Shown here: in pieces, positions 1-7,448 of the stretch
Layout: each line of letters opens with the position of its first letter
Position numbering within the stretch: position 1 is the first letter of the stretch
From: Planctomycetota bacterium
GTDB taxonomy: Bacteria; Planctomycetota; PUPC01; DSUN01
Assembly (NCBI GenBank): GCA_016872875.1
Contig: VGYW01000257.1
Span: 1 to 11,910, forward strand
Direction of reading: 5' to 3'
DNA length: 11,910 nucleotides
Made by a program: the position numbers and the translations under genes
The notes under the pieces: model-generated
Seen by the model: only the letters and a program-made list of their open reading frames with translations
What the model was told of the DNA's origin: nothing
The model's database searches: none

Positions 1-2
1 CC

Positions 3-1310
3 GCCTCCCTCCGCCAGAAGGCCGAGCGCATCGTCCGCCGCCTGGCCGAGGCGGGCCACTACGCGCTCTTCGCCGGCGGATGCGTGCGCGACATGGTGCG
101 GGGCGATGAGCCGCACGACTTCGACATCGCCACCGACGCCAGCCCCGAGGCTGTCCAGGCACTCTTCGACCGCACCGTGCCGGTCGGCGCCCAGTTCGGC
201 GTCGTGGTCGTCGTGGATGGCGACGACCAGTTCCAGGTCGCCCGCTTCCGTGCCGACCTGGGCTACACGGACGGCCGCCGCCCCGACGCCGTGCGCGAGG
301 CCGACGCCCGCGAGGACGCGCTCCGCCGCGACTTCACCATCAACGGCCTCTTCTTCGACCCACTCAGGGGCGAAACGCTCGACTTCGTGGGCGGCCAGCG
401 GGACATCCGCGACGGCGTCGTCCGCGCCATCGGCGACCCCGACGCCCGCTTCGGCGAGGACTCGCTCCGCCTCCTGCGCGCCGTTCGCTTCGCCGCACGC
501 TACGGCTACCACATCGAGCCCGCCACGGAGGCCGCGCTGCGGCGCCACGCCCCCGAAATCCGCCGCGTGAGCGCCGAACGCATCGGCGAAGAGCTCGCCC
601 GCATCCTCACCGGCCCCAACCGCGGCGCCGCACTCGGCCTCCTCCACGACGCCGGCCTCCTCGCCCACGTCCTCCCAGAGGTCGAGGCCATGGTCGGCGT
701 GGCGCAGCCGCCCCAGTTCCACCCCGAGGGCGACGTGTTCACCCACACCCGCCTCGCCCTCGACGCCCTTGAGGAGCCGGGCGTCGTCCTCGCCTTCGCC
801 ACCCTCCTCCACGACGTCGGGAAGCCGCCCACCTGGGCCGAGGCCGACCGCATCCGCTTCGACCTCCACGACAAGGCGGGCGCCCACATCGCCCGCGCGG
901 TCTGCGAGCGCCTCCGCGTCCCAGCCGGCCAGACCGAGGCCATCGCCGCCATCGTCCTCGACCACATGCGCTTCATGGCCGTGCCCCACATGCGGCCGAG
1001 CACCCTCAAGCGGTTCCTGCGCTCGGCCCACTTCGCCGAGGGGCTGGCCCTCCACCGCGCCGATTGCCTGGCCAGCCACGGCGACCTCACCAACTACGAG
1101 TTCTGCCGCGAGAAGCTCGCCAGCCTCGGCGAAGAGGAGATACGCCCCCCCCGGCTCATCACCGGCCACGACCTCATCGCCCTCGGCTACGACCCCGGCC
1201 CCCTCTTCACCGCCATCCTCACCCGCATCGAGGACGCCCAGCTCGAGGGGGAGCTCGCCACCCGCGCCGACGCTCTGGCCCTCCTCCAACGCGAATTCCC
1301 TCTGCCCTAG
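3..1310 (+). CDS. cca: CCA-adding enzyme (tRNA nucleotidyltransferase), 5' partial
   Basis: Class II tRNA nucleotidyltransferase / poly(A) polymerase head domain followed by an HD domain; the family adds or repairs the 3' CCA of tRNAs in the cytoplasm. The frame is open from the left edge (435 codons visible), so the true start is outside the window; a GTG at 84 is in frame but lies inside the GGxVRD motif (FAGGCVRD, nt 69-92) and cannot be the start. Visible motifs in order: DFDIAT metal-binding aspartates (nt 117-134), RRDFTIN, DFVGGQRDIRDG, and GEDSLRLLRAVRF, whose EDxxR signature fits the amino-acid template that selects C and A. An HD region follows (FTHTRLALDAL, then LLHDVGKPP near nt 801-827). 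The gene ends with TAG at 1308-1310 and is convergent with the next gene. The sequence alone does not separate a full CCA enzyme from an A-adding or poly(A) polymerase paralogue, but EDxxR favours CCA addition. Confidence 0.93.
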   Translation, partial: ASLRQKAERIVRRLAEAGHYALFAGGCVRDMVRGDEPHDFDIATDASPEAVQALFDRTVPVGAQFGVVVVVDGDDQFQVARFRADLGYTDGRRPDAVREADAREDALRRDFTINGLFFDPLRGETLDFVGGQRDIRDGVVRAIGDPDARFGEDSLRLLRAVRFAARYGYHIEPATEAALRRHAPEIRRVSAERIGEELARILTGPNRGAALGLLHDAGLLAHVLPEVEAMVGVAQPPQFHPEGDVFTHTRLALDALEEPGVVLAFATLLHDVGKPPTWAEADRIRFDLHDKAGAHIARAVCERLRVPAGQTEAIAAIVLDHMRFMAVPHMRPSTLKRFLRSAHFAEGLALHRADCLASHGDLTNYEFCREKLASLGEEEIRPPRLITGHDLIALGYDPGPLFTAILTRIEDAQLEGELATRADALALLQREFPLP

Positions 1311-1338
1311 ACCACTTTCCGCAACAGGAACTATGTAG

Positions 1339-1392
1339 CCTCCCGAAGGTGTTGGGACCCTTCGCGAGGCCCGGTGCAGGCTCTTCGGGAGG
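1339..1392. other. Stem-loop just downstream of the CCA gene
   Basis: A perfect 10-bp inverted repeat (CCTCCCGAAG at 1339-1348, CTTCGGGAGG at 1383-1392) encloses a 34-nt GC-rich loop, starting 29 nt after the CCA-enzyme stop. It could help end transcription or protect the mRNA 3' end. No U-tract follows, so it is not a standard intrinsic terminator. Confidence 0.35.
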
Positions 1393-1434
1393 GGCTCGCG
1401 GGCGGCCGGCGGAGGCGCCCGGAGAGGAGGAACG

Positions 1435-1479
1435 CCCATAGTGGGTCAAACATCAGGCGCGCAGTTGACCCACTATGGG
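1435..1479. repeat. Palindrome unit 1 of 3 (perfect 15-bp arms)
   Basis: CCCATAGTGGGTCAA (1435-1449) and its exact reverse complement (1465-1479) flank a 15-nt loop. It lies in the 360-bp gap between two convergent genes and is the best preserved of three related units. Confidence 0.85.
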
Positions 1480-1485
1480 AGAAAC

Positions 1486-1576
1486 GGCCCCGGATGCGTC
1501 CGGCTGGCCAAAATGCCCATACTGGGCAACGTCCGGGCTTGACCCAGTATGGTGGGACCGCCCCGGAAGCGTCCGG
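1486..1576. repeat. Small CCGGA-N4-TCCGG hairpins between the palindromes
   Basis: Two short hairpins sit between the large palindromes: CCGGA-TGCG-TCCGG at 1490-1503 (with outer GGCC at 1486-1489 and 1506-1509) and CCGGA-AGCG-TCCGG at 1563-1576. The palindrome plus spacer hairpin repeats at about 74-81 bp, giving an alternating two-hairpin array. Apart from these hairpins I see no gene in the gap. Confidence 0.6.
1516..1552. repeat. Palindrome unit 2 of 3 (covarying arms)
   Basis: CCATACTGGG (1517-1526) pairs with CCCAGTATGG (1543-1552), extended by CAA/TTG with a one-base bulge. Relative to unit 1, the left arm has ATAGTGGG changed to ATACTGGG and the right arm CCCACTAT changed to CCCAGTAT, so pairing is kept by a compensating change. 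Confidence 0.8.
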
Positions 1577-1589
1577 ATCGCCAGAACAG

Positions 1590-1634
1590 CCATAGTGGGC
1601 CAAGTGTGAGGGGCGCGGGGTTGACACAGTATGG
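1590..1634. repeat. Palindrome unit 3 of 3 (hybrid, decayed arms)
   Basis: Left arm CCATAGTGGGCCAA (1590-1603) resembles unit 1, while right arm TTGACACAGTATGG (1621-1634) resembles unit 2. The outer CCATA/TATGG still pairs but the inner stem is interrupted by mismatches, so this copy looks recombined or decaying. Confidence 0.7.
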
Positions 1635-1670
1635 AGCGAGGGCACGGTGGGCAATCGGGGCGACTGGGCT

Positions 1671-3791
1671 CTATCGCGCCGCGGTGACTTTGACCGCTAT
1701 GTCGCGGGTGAAGGGGGGGACTTTGAGGGCGAGGGGCTGGGCGGATGCGGCGGCCTTGCTCTCGGCCAGCGGCTTGCCCTCCCAGGTGTGCCACCACTCG
1801 ACCCGGTAGCTGCCCGGGGCGAGGCCCTGGATGGTGAGGGTGGCGCCGCTGGTCTCGGCGGGCTTGACGCCCTCCTTGTGGATGTTCCACCAGGTGGCCT
1901 GGGGGTCGGAGAGCCAGAGGTAGGCGGCGGCGTCGGCCTGGAGGCCGACGAGGCGCAGCCCCTTGTCCACCGCGGCAGTGGCGGCGCGGAGCTTCGCCGT
2001 CGTGTAGGGGATGCCCTTCACGAACGCCGACACCGGCTTGTAGTGGTGGTACTGGTTCTTCTTGTGCATGTCGTCCCACCACCAGCTCATGACGGTGCTG
2101 GCGAAGCCTGAGAGCGCGGAGGCCCAGAGTGCGTTGTGGAGGTGGGTGTAGTCCTTGTCCGCGTCGTACTCGGGGGAGCGCATGAAGTTGTCGTCGGCTA
2201 GGCCGAACTCGCTGAAGAGGACGGGCTTGGCGGGCGCGGCGTCGCGGGCGAGCTTGGCGCGGGAGAGGACGCTCGCCACCTCGTCCTTGAAAAGCTCCTT
2301 CTCGGCGGGGCGCATGTAGAAGTGCAGGTCGGCGGTGTCGAGCTTCGGGTGCTTGTAGTCCTTCGAGGGGGAGTGCCAGGTGCTGTTGCACCTGATGCGG
2401 CGGGCAGGATCAAGCCGCTCGAAGAGCTCGCCAAGCTCGGTGTAGAGGCGCTCGGTGGGGAGGCCGGGGTCCTGCTCGTTGGAGTATTCCCAGGCGGCGA
2501 CGTGGGGGGAGTAGCCCCACCTGGCGACGAAGTAGCGGACGAGGTTGCGGCCGTGGGCGAGCGCGCGGTCGTAGTCGCGGCTGTTGGCCCGCCGCAGGAG
2601 CTTCATGTAGTGGTCGCGGGTGAACATGGTGAGCTGGAGGTAGACTCCGCTGGCCTCGGCGGTCTCGACGAGGGCGTCGAGCATGCGGCAGTCGAGCTGG
2701 TTGTACCAGCCGAGGAGCGGGCGGTTGGCGTCGGCCTCCCAGAGGAGTTCGGGGCCGCCCGCGGCCTCCTTGAGCGAGAGGTCGCGGAGGTACATCGCGC
2801 ACTTGGCGATGGTGCGGAAGGCGAGTCGCCCGAGCCACCACTGGCCGTCGCGTGAGGCGAAGTCGTGCTGGAAGGGGGTCCAGCCCTTGCCGCCCTTGAG
2901 GATGATCGGCTCGCGGGAGCCGTCGAGTTCCACAGCGATGCCGACTCCTGTGCTGGTCCGCAGTTTGCCCGTCAGGCGGTACTTGGTGTTGGGCTTGAGG
3001 GCGAGGGGGCGAGTGGGCTGGAAGGCGACGGTGGCGTCGGTCTCTCCGCTCGTGCCCACGCACCGGTCGTCGGAGTGGTAGCCGTCGCGGTCGGGCGCGG
3101 CCACGATGGGCGGGAACCAGCCCCAGGAGCGCGCCCAGCCGCTCTTGCGGGCCTCGATGCCCATCGCCCAGTCCTCGCAGCAGCACCAGATTCGGGCGTA
3201 GTTCGCCCCGTTCTCGCCCAGGCGCTGGAGCATCTCGCCCTGCTTGTAGGAGTCGGTGACGAACGCGACGTTCTGGCCGACTGGGAAGAAGGCCGAGCCG
3301 TCGTCGAAGGCCAGGAAGCGGGGGTCTTTGTCGGAGACACGGACGAAGCCCCTGCCTTCGGCCGGCGTGCACTCGAAGGCCACGGGTGCCGAACGGATGG
3401 CGCCATCGCGGGTGGCCACTGTGGCGATAGCCGTCCAGTTCCCCACCTCGGTGGGGGCGAAGCGTGCCCGCCAGCCCGGCGCGCCGCTGGGGTAGAGCCA
3501 TTCGGTTTCGCGGCCGCTGTGCTGCCGCCGCTCGCGCTCGACGGGCTGGAACCAGAAGGCGGGATAGGCGAGCTTCCTCCCGCCGGGGGCGGTGAGCTCG
3601 AGGGACACCTCGACCTCCGCCGCGTCGTAGGGGTTCTCGGCGGGCACGCTCGTGGCGATGGTGAAGTCGAGCCGCCCGAGCCGCTTCACTTGCCTTGCCC
3701 CGGCCTCGATGGCCACCTGCCGCTCCGCGGCCGCCGCCGTCATCGAGCAGGCCACGGCCAGCGCCAGCACGCCGCGACGTGACTTCCCCAT
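1671..3791 (-). CDS. Secreted DUF5060-like glycoside hydrolase (TIM barrel) with internal binding-module-like insertion
   Basis: A 706-aa exported protein, probably hydrolysing a polysaccharide or oligosaccharide. The ATG at 3791 is chosen because GAGGAG lies 7 nt upstream and a signal peptide follows directly (charged start, then ALAVACSMTAAAA, residues 8-22); upstream in-frame codons have no such support. Residues ~25-142 form a beta-sandwich resembling DUF5060 (NPYDAAEVEVSLEL, FAPTEVGNWTAIATV). A barrel-type catalytic region starts near 150 (FLAFDDGSAFFPVGQNVAF). Candidate acid/base is Glu439 in WEYSNEQDP, and candidate nucleophile Glu528 in PVLFSEFG; the order fits clan GH-A. Residues ~233-352 look like a lectin-type beta module inserted into the barrel. 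The tail (~620-706) is a small beta domain seen after such barrels (SYRVEWWHTW). Substrate is unknown. It is transcribed divergently from an esterase, suggesting a shared degradation locus. Confidence 0.82.
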   Translation of the reverse strand: MGKSRRGVLALAVACSMTAAAAERQVAIEAGARQVKRLGRLDFTIATSVPAENPYDAAEVEVSLELTAPGGRKLAYPAFWFQPVERERRQHSGRETEWLYPSGAPGWRARFAPTEVGNWTAIATVATRDGAIRSAPVAFECTPAEGRGFVRVSDKDPRFLAFDDGSAFFPVGQNVAFVTDSYKQGEMLQRLGENGANYARIWCCCEDWAMGIEARKSGWARSWGWFPPIVAAPDRDGYHSDDRCVGTSGETDATVAFQPTRPLALKPNTKYRLTGKLRTSTGVGIAVELDGSREPIILKGGKGWTPFQHDFASRDGQWWLGRLAFRTIAKCAMYLRDLSLKEAAGGPELLWEADANRPLLGWYNQLDCRMLDALVETAEASGVYLQLTMFTRDHYMKLLRRANSRDYDRALAHGRNLVRYFVARWGYSPHVAAWEYSNEQDPGLPTERLYTELGELFERLDPARRIRCNSTWHSPSKDYKHPKLDTADLHFYMRPAEKELFKDEVASVLSRAKLARDAAPAKPVLFSEFGLADDNFMRSPEYDADKDYTHLHNALWASALSGFASTVMSWWWDDMHKKNQYHHYKPVSAFVKGIPYTTAKLRAATAAVDKGLRLVGLQADAAAYLWLSDPQATWWNIHKEGVKPAETSGATLTIQGLAPGSYRVEWWHTWEGKPLAESKAAASAQPLALKVPPFTRDIAVKVTAAR

Positions 3792-3842
3792 CTGGCGTCT
3801 CCTCGATGTCCTGAGGTACCACCCGGGAACCGCGTGGTGGAC

Positions 3843-3872
3843 ATTATATGCCTTGCCCCCCGCCTGGCGCAA
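3843..3872 (-). promoter_or_regulatory. Sigma70-like promoter of the glycoside hydrolase gene
   Basis: On the minus strand, -35 TTGCGC (3872-3867), an 18-nt spacer and a perfect -10 TATAAT (3848-3843). The predicted start of transcription is near 3836, about 45 nt before the ATG at 3791. Confidence 0.65.
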
Positions 3873-3917
3873 TGGCCCTACACTTGCACACAACGCAACC
3901 GCCTCGAGCAGAAGGGC

Positions 3918-3945
3918 TTGCGCTCGCGGCCGATTTCCCTATAGT
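3918..3945 (+). promoter_or_regulatory. Sigma70-like promoter of the esterase-led gene run
   Basis: -35 TTGCGC (3918-3923), a 16-nt spacer and -10 TATAGT (3940-3945). Transcription would begin near 3952, about 28 nt before the GTG start at 3980. The -35 hexamer is the same as in the opposing promoter, and the two lie within 105 bp, leaving room for a shared regulator. Confidence 0.55.
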
Positions 3946-3979
3946 GGCGGAGGGAGTGTCCCACGCGAGGAGAACAGCC

Positions 3980-5026
3980 GTGTCCAGAGAAGCGGATGGC
4001 CAAGGCGGGGGAGTTGCCCGCCGCGCGTTCCTCGCACTCACGGCGGCGGGCGCAGCGGGCCTGCTCGCTCCCGCCTCACTCGCCCAGGAGAAGACGCGAA
4101 TGACCGATGACGAGTTGCGCAGGAAGCTGCTCGCCTGCCTCGGCGGGCCGTGGCCCGAAGCGTGCGACCTCAAGCCCATCGTGCGCGAGACGATGAAGAA
4201 GGAGGGCTATCGCATCGAGTCAGTGACTTACGAGGCGGAGCCAGGCGACCGGGTGCCGGCCTACCTCCTGGTGCCCGACGGGGTTGACGCGGCGCACCCG
4301 GCCCCCGCAATCGCAGTGTGGCACCAGCACAACGGCGCGTGGCACCTGGGCAAGGTGGAGCCGGCCGGCCTCGCGGGCATGCCCATGCACCAGACGGGCG
4401 TGGCCCTGGCGAAGGAGGGCTACGTGGTGCTCTGCCCCGACGCGCTCTGCTTCGGCGAGCGCCAGAGCAAACGCCTCCAGGGCGGCAACTTCGAGCGGTT
4501 CGAGTTCCTCCGCTACGTGGTCGCCGGCAAGTGCCTGGCCTGGAAGTACATCCTCGACATGCGGCGGGCGGTTGACTTCCTCTGCTCGCGGCCGGAGGTG
4601 AAGAAGGACAAGCTCGGCTGCTACGGCCACTCGATGGGCTCGACCTGCACCTGGCTCGTCGGCCCGTGGGAGCCGCGGCTGAAGGCCCTCGTGGGCAACT
4701 GCTGCCTGCCCACCTACGCCGGCATCCATCGCACCCGCATCCTCCACTGCTTCCCCAACTTCGTCCCTGGCTGGTTCCAGTATGGCGACACGCCGGAGAT
4801 AGCCGGCCTCATCGCCCCGCGCGCGCTCCACCTGAACCTCGGCGAGAAGGACGGCGGCAGCCCCATCGAGGAGGCTCGCGAGGGCGTCAAGCGCATCGCC
4901 GCCGCCTACCAGCGCGCCGGCGCCCCAGAGAACTTCAGCCACTTCATCGAGGAGGGCGCCGGCCACATCCTCTCCGAGGTCATGTGGTCCCGCGCCAAGG
5001 CCTGGTTCGCAAAGCACCTCCGTTAG
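3980..5026 (+). CDS. Tat-exported alpha/beta-hydrolase, acetyl-xylan-esterase/dienelactone-hydrolase-like
   Basis: A 348-aa protein, likely a carbohydrate esterase removing acyl groups from polysaccharide outside the cytoplasm. The GTG at 3980 is chosen over earlier in-frame starts because AGGAG ends 7 nt upstream and it lies just after a promoter; the N-terminus then reads as a Tat signal (ARRAFLAL at 13-20, hydrophobic run, ASLA near 32-35). The nucleophile is Ser218 in GHSMG; probable acid Asp291 (GEKDGGSP) and base His329 (EGAGHILSEV) complete the triad. WHQHNG at 114-119 is the likely oxyanion-side loop. The length is normal for secreted members of the family. The stop codon is part of the ribosome binding site of the next gene, ten bases before its start, so the two are almost certainly co-transcribed. 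Substrate class is inferred from context; a peptidase-like or other esterase activity cannot be excluded. Confidence 0.85.
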   Translation: MSREADGQGGGVARRAFLALTAAGAAGLLAPASLAQEKTRMTDDELRRKLLACLGGPWPEACDLKPIVRETMKKEGYRIESVTYEAEPGDRVPAYLLVPDGVDAAHPAPAIAVWHQHNGAWHLGKVEPAGLAGMPMHQTGVALAKEGYVVLCPDALCFGERQSKRLQGGNFERFEFLRYVVAGKCLAWKYILDMRRAVDFLCSRPEVKKDKLGCYGHSMGSTCTWLVGPWEPRLKALVGNCCLPTYAGIHRTRILHCFPNFVPGWFQYGDTPEIAGLIAPRALHLNLGEKDGGSPIEEAREGVKRIAAAYQRAGAPENFSHFIEEGAGHILSEVMWSRAKAWFAKHLR

Positions 5027-5036
5027 GAGGCCGGCC

Positions 5037-7448
5037 GTGCTCCGAACTTCTGCCATCGTCCTGCCCCTCGCCCTCTCCTGGTGCGCGGGCGCGGGGGAGG
5101 CCATCTTCGAGAATCCACGAATCCGACTCGTCCTGGGCGAGGACGCCGTTTGGCGAAGCGCGACGGATAAGGCGACAGGCAAGGACTACTGCGCCCAGGC
5201 CAAACGCCTGCCACTGGCCACCGCCCGCATCGCCGAGAGGACCTATAGGTCCCATAGGTCCTATTGGAAACAGGCCAGCACCACCGATATGTCGCAGCTC
5301 ACCCTCGCCCTCGAGGGCTGCGACACGAGGCTCACCTACGCGGTCAAGGGCGAGCCAGATTGGATTCTCCTGCGGCTTGAGCGGGTGGAGGGCACGCGGC
5401 CGAGCCACCTCACGCTCGCGCAGCTCGGTGTCAGGCTCACCGAACACGTCGGGCCGAGGCTCGGCGGGGCGTGGAGCGACGACTATGCGGTCTGCCTGAT
5501 GGCCGCGAACCTCCAGACGCAGTGCTCTGCGACCCGCCGCGGCGACTTCGCGGAGCTTTCGGCTACGACCCAGGACGCCCCAGGCCCGAAGCTGGAGGGG
5601 GCCGCAGCCGCAATCGTCGCCTGCCCTACAAAGGAACTCGACGCCATCCTGGACAAGCTCGCCGTCGCGCACGGCCTGCCGCGGAACAGCGACGAGAAGG
5701 TCACGCCCTCGCGCTGCCTGCCCCTCGCCCGCCAGAGCTACTGGTTCCTGTCGTTTGGCGAGAAGGAGGCCGACAAGGTGGTGGACCTGTGCAAGCGGAG
5801 CGGCTTCCGACAGGTCATGATGAACAGCGGCTCCTGGTGCCGAACCGTCGGACACTACACCTTCAACGCCAGCTACCCCGACGGGGTGGAGAGCCTGCGG
5901 CGGACAGTGGCAAAGCTGCACGACGCTGGGATTCTGGTGGGCATGCACTGCTTCGCCTCAAAGGTCTCGAAGACCGATGCCTACGTGACCCCCGTGCCCG
6001 ACAAGCGGTTCTGGGTGGACATGACCGCGACGCTGGCCGCCGACGTTGGCCCGGACGCCACGGAGATTCGCACGTCGAGCGACCTCAGCCAGTGGCCCGG
6101 CAGCCCAGCCGCCAAGCAGAAGCTCTGGGAGGGCGGCGTGGCTAAGCACCAGGAGGTGATCATTGACGATGAGATAATCAGATACAAAGAGATCGGACGC
6201 GGAGCGTCCAAGACAGCGCGTCCCCACGCGGAGCGTAGGGACGAGAAAGGGGGGGCGGAGCGTGGGAACGAGAAGGGTGAGGAGGGGAAGCTCGACACCT
6301 TCCTCGGCTGCGAGCGGGGCGCCTGGGGGACGAAGAAGGCCGAGCACAAGGCGGGCGCCGCCTGCCGGCACTACGGCGTGGACGGCTGCATCAACGGCTA
6401 TATCGTTGACCAGGAGACGACGCTGCTGGACGAGACGACGACCCGCCTGGCCGAGGTCTTCAACACCTGCGGCTTCGACATGGTCTACTTCGACGGCGGG
6501 GAGGACGTTGACCGCCGCCGCTTCAACCACTACGTCTCCAAGTTCCAGGCCACCGCGATGGCCAAGTTCAAGAAGCGGCCCCTCATCCACATGGGCACCA
6601 TCATGACCCACAACCTCATCGGCTCATTCACCCGCAGCGGCACGGTGGACACCTACCTCAACACCCTCTATGGCCACATCATCGCCGGCGGCAAGGTGGA
6701 GACCTGGCCGACGGTGAAGAGCCACATAGACCGCTCCGTGGCCTACATGCAGAGCGTGGGCGAGGACAGGATTCCTGGCGAGCTCGGCTGGTTCGGCATC
6801 TGGCCCAAGGGCAAGAACACCGACGGCCTCCAGCTCGACGAGGCCGAGTACCTGATGTGCAAGAGCCTCGCCCACAACGCGCCGATCTCGCTCCAAACCA
6901 GCTTCGGCCAGATGGACAGCCATCCCCTCACCCCCGGCATCCTTGAGATCGTGCGGGCATACGAGGAGCTTCGCCTCGCGGGCATTGTGCCCGAGGCCAC
7001 GCGCAAGCAGCTCCGGGAGAAAGGCAAGGACTTCCTCCTCCTTGGCGCGAGGGCCCACGGCTGGTTCACCGCAACGCCCGATATAACCTACCACCAGAAG
7101 GTGTGGGTGGACTTCGCCGCGGTCGAGCCGGTGCCGAAGGTTGCTGGCGGGAGCGAGGTGCGAGCCGTCGCCGGCAAGTGCGAGAGCGGCGCCGTCGCAT
7201 CCGTCTGGCACCACACAGGCGTGGAGGGCAAGCTGGTCATGCCTACCCACACGATCGCCTTCGGCGGCATGACCGCGAAGAGAAGCGGCAACGCCGTGGC
7301 CGCTGAGAAGACGCCCGCGGGCGAGGCAGTGCCCATCGGCGGCCGGCGCACGCTGCTGACCTTCGTTGGGCTTGCCTCCGATCACGTCCGCCAGCTCCTC
7401 GCCGCGTCGCGCTTCGAGCCCACCAAACCCTTGGAGAAGAGCAAGTGA
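5037..7448 (+). CDS. Large secreted TIM-barrel hydrolase, family unassigned
   Basis: An 803-aa exported protein. GTG start at 5037 with TAGGAGG six nt upstream; a signal peptide follows (IVLPLALSWCAGAG, about residues 7-20). Residues ~20-215 look like a beta-rich N-terminal domain, then a barrel begins near 230 (QSYWFLSFGEKEADKVVDLCKRSGF, of which the strand/helix pattern is clear), continues through ILVGMHCF and GFDMVYFDGGED (residues 479-490), and closes near SLQTSFGQMDSHPLTPG. Asp486, Glu489 and Glu582 (PGELGWFG) are candidate catalytic acids, but I do not recognise the family with certainty; distant similarity to clan-D glycosidases is possible. A small beta insertion between barrel strands (IIRYKEIG ... 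GCERGAWGT) is itself expanded by repeat-derived residues ~387-418. Its position after an esterase suggests a role in the same polysaccharide pathway. The stop overlaps the next start. Confidence 0.7.
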   Translation: MLRTSAIVLPLALSWCAGAGEAIFENPRIRLVLGEDAVWRSATDKATGKDYCAQAKRLPLATARIAERTYRSHRSYWKQASTTDMSQLTLALEGCDTRLTYAVKGEPDWILLRLERVEGTRPSHLTLAQLGVRLTEHVGPRLGGAWSDDYAVCLMAANLQTQCSATRRGDFAELSATTQDAPGPKLEGAAAAIVACPTKELDAILDKLAVAHGLPRNSDEKVTPSRCLPLARQSYWFLSFGEKEADKVVDLCKRSGFRQVMMNSGSWCRTVGHYTFNASYPDGVESLRRTVAKLHDAGILVGMHCFASKVSKTDAYVTPVPDKRFWVDMTATLAADVGPDATEIRTSSDLSQWPGSPAAKQKLWEGGVAKHQEVIIDDEIIRYKEIGRGASKTARPHAERRDEKGGAERGNEKGEEGKLDTFLGCERGAWGTKKAEHKAGAACRHYGVDGCINGYIVDQETTLLDETTTRLAEVFNTCGFDMVYFDGGEDVDRRRFNHYVSKFQATAMAKFKKRPLIHMGTIMTHNLIGSFTRSGTVDTYLNTLYGHIIAGGKVETWPTVKSHIDRSVAYMQSVGEDRIPGELGWFGIWPKGKNTDGLQLDEAEYLMCKSLAHNAPISLQTSFGQMDSHPLTPGILEIVRAYEELRLAGIVPEATRKQLREKGKDFLLLGARAHGWFTATPDITYHQKVWVDFAAVEPVPKVAGGSEVRAVAGKCESGAVASVWHHTGVEGKLVMPTHTIAFGGMTAKRSGNAVAAEKTPAGEAVPIGGRRTLLTFVGLASDHVRQLLAASRFEPTKPLEKSK
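5239..5267 (+). repeat. Three 9-bp tandem repeats inside the hydrolase gene
   Basis: GGACCTATA, GGTCCCATA and GGTCCTATT follow each other without gaps, encoding Arg-Thr-Tyr, Arg-Ser-His, Arg-Ser-Tyr. The unit keeps the reading frame. AT-rich TATA/CATA cores stand out from the surrounding high-GC coding sequence, which suggests an expanded or inserted simple repeat. Confidence 0.7.
6195..6272 (+). repeat. CGGAGCGT palindromic repeats embedded in frame in the hydrolase gene
   Basis: Three copies of CGGAGCGT begin at 6200, 6229 and 6256. The first is a perfect hairpin, GGACGC-GGA-GCGTCC (6195-6209). The second is a longer hairpin (6219-6243: CGTCCC...GGGACG, inner ACGC/GCGT, loop GGA, one mismatch). 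The third is a right half only (6255-6272), with GGGAACGAGAAG matching the GGGACGAGAAAG after copy two. The encoded stretch (HAERRDEKGG, AERGNEKGEEG) is charged and low in complexity, unlike its surroundings, and lies in a loop of a beta insertion. Confidence 0.75.

Noticed and set aside
1621..1634. TTGACA next to TATGG in palindrome unit 3 as a promoter
   Set aside because: The two hexamers are only a few bases apart, far short of the 16-18 nt spacing needed; they are arms of a palindrome.
2410..3822. Long alternative frame on the minus strand within the glycoside hydrolase gene, and plus-strand frames opposite it
   Set aside because: Arg/Pro/Gly-rich translation without recognisable domain; overlaps a gene with signal peptide, catalytic glutamates and ribosome site.
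3938..3947. Match of CCTATAGTGG to the CCATAGTGGG palindrome arm
   Set aside because: Short, single and without a second arm; it is better explained as the -10 region of the esterase promoter.
5037..5096. Lipoprotein signal (LSWC) in the 803-aa hydrolase
   Set aside because: The residue before Cys is Trp, which does not fit a lipobox; an ordinary signal peptidase I site after the Ala/Gly run is more likely.
4666..5499. Collagen-like Gly-Pro-Ile-Gly-Pro-Ile stretch in an alternative frame
   Set aside because: It is the 9-bp repeat at 5239-5267 read out of frame, inside a shadow frame crossing two real genes.
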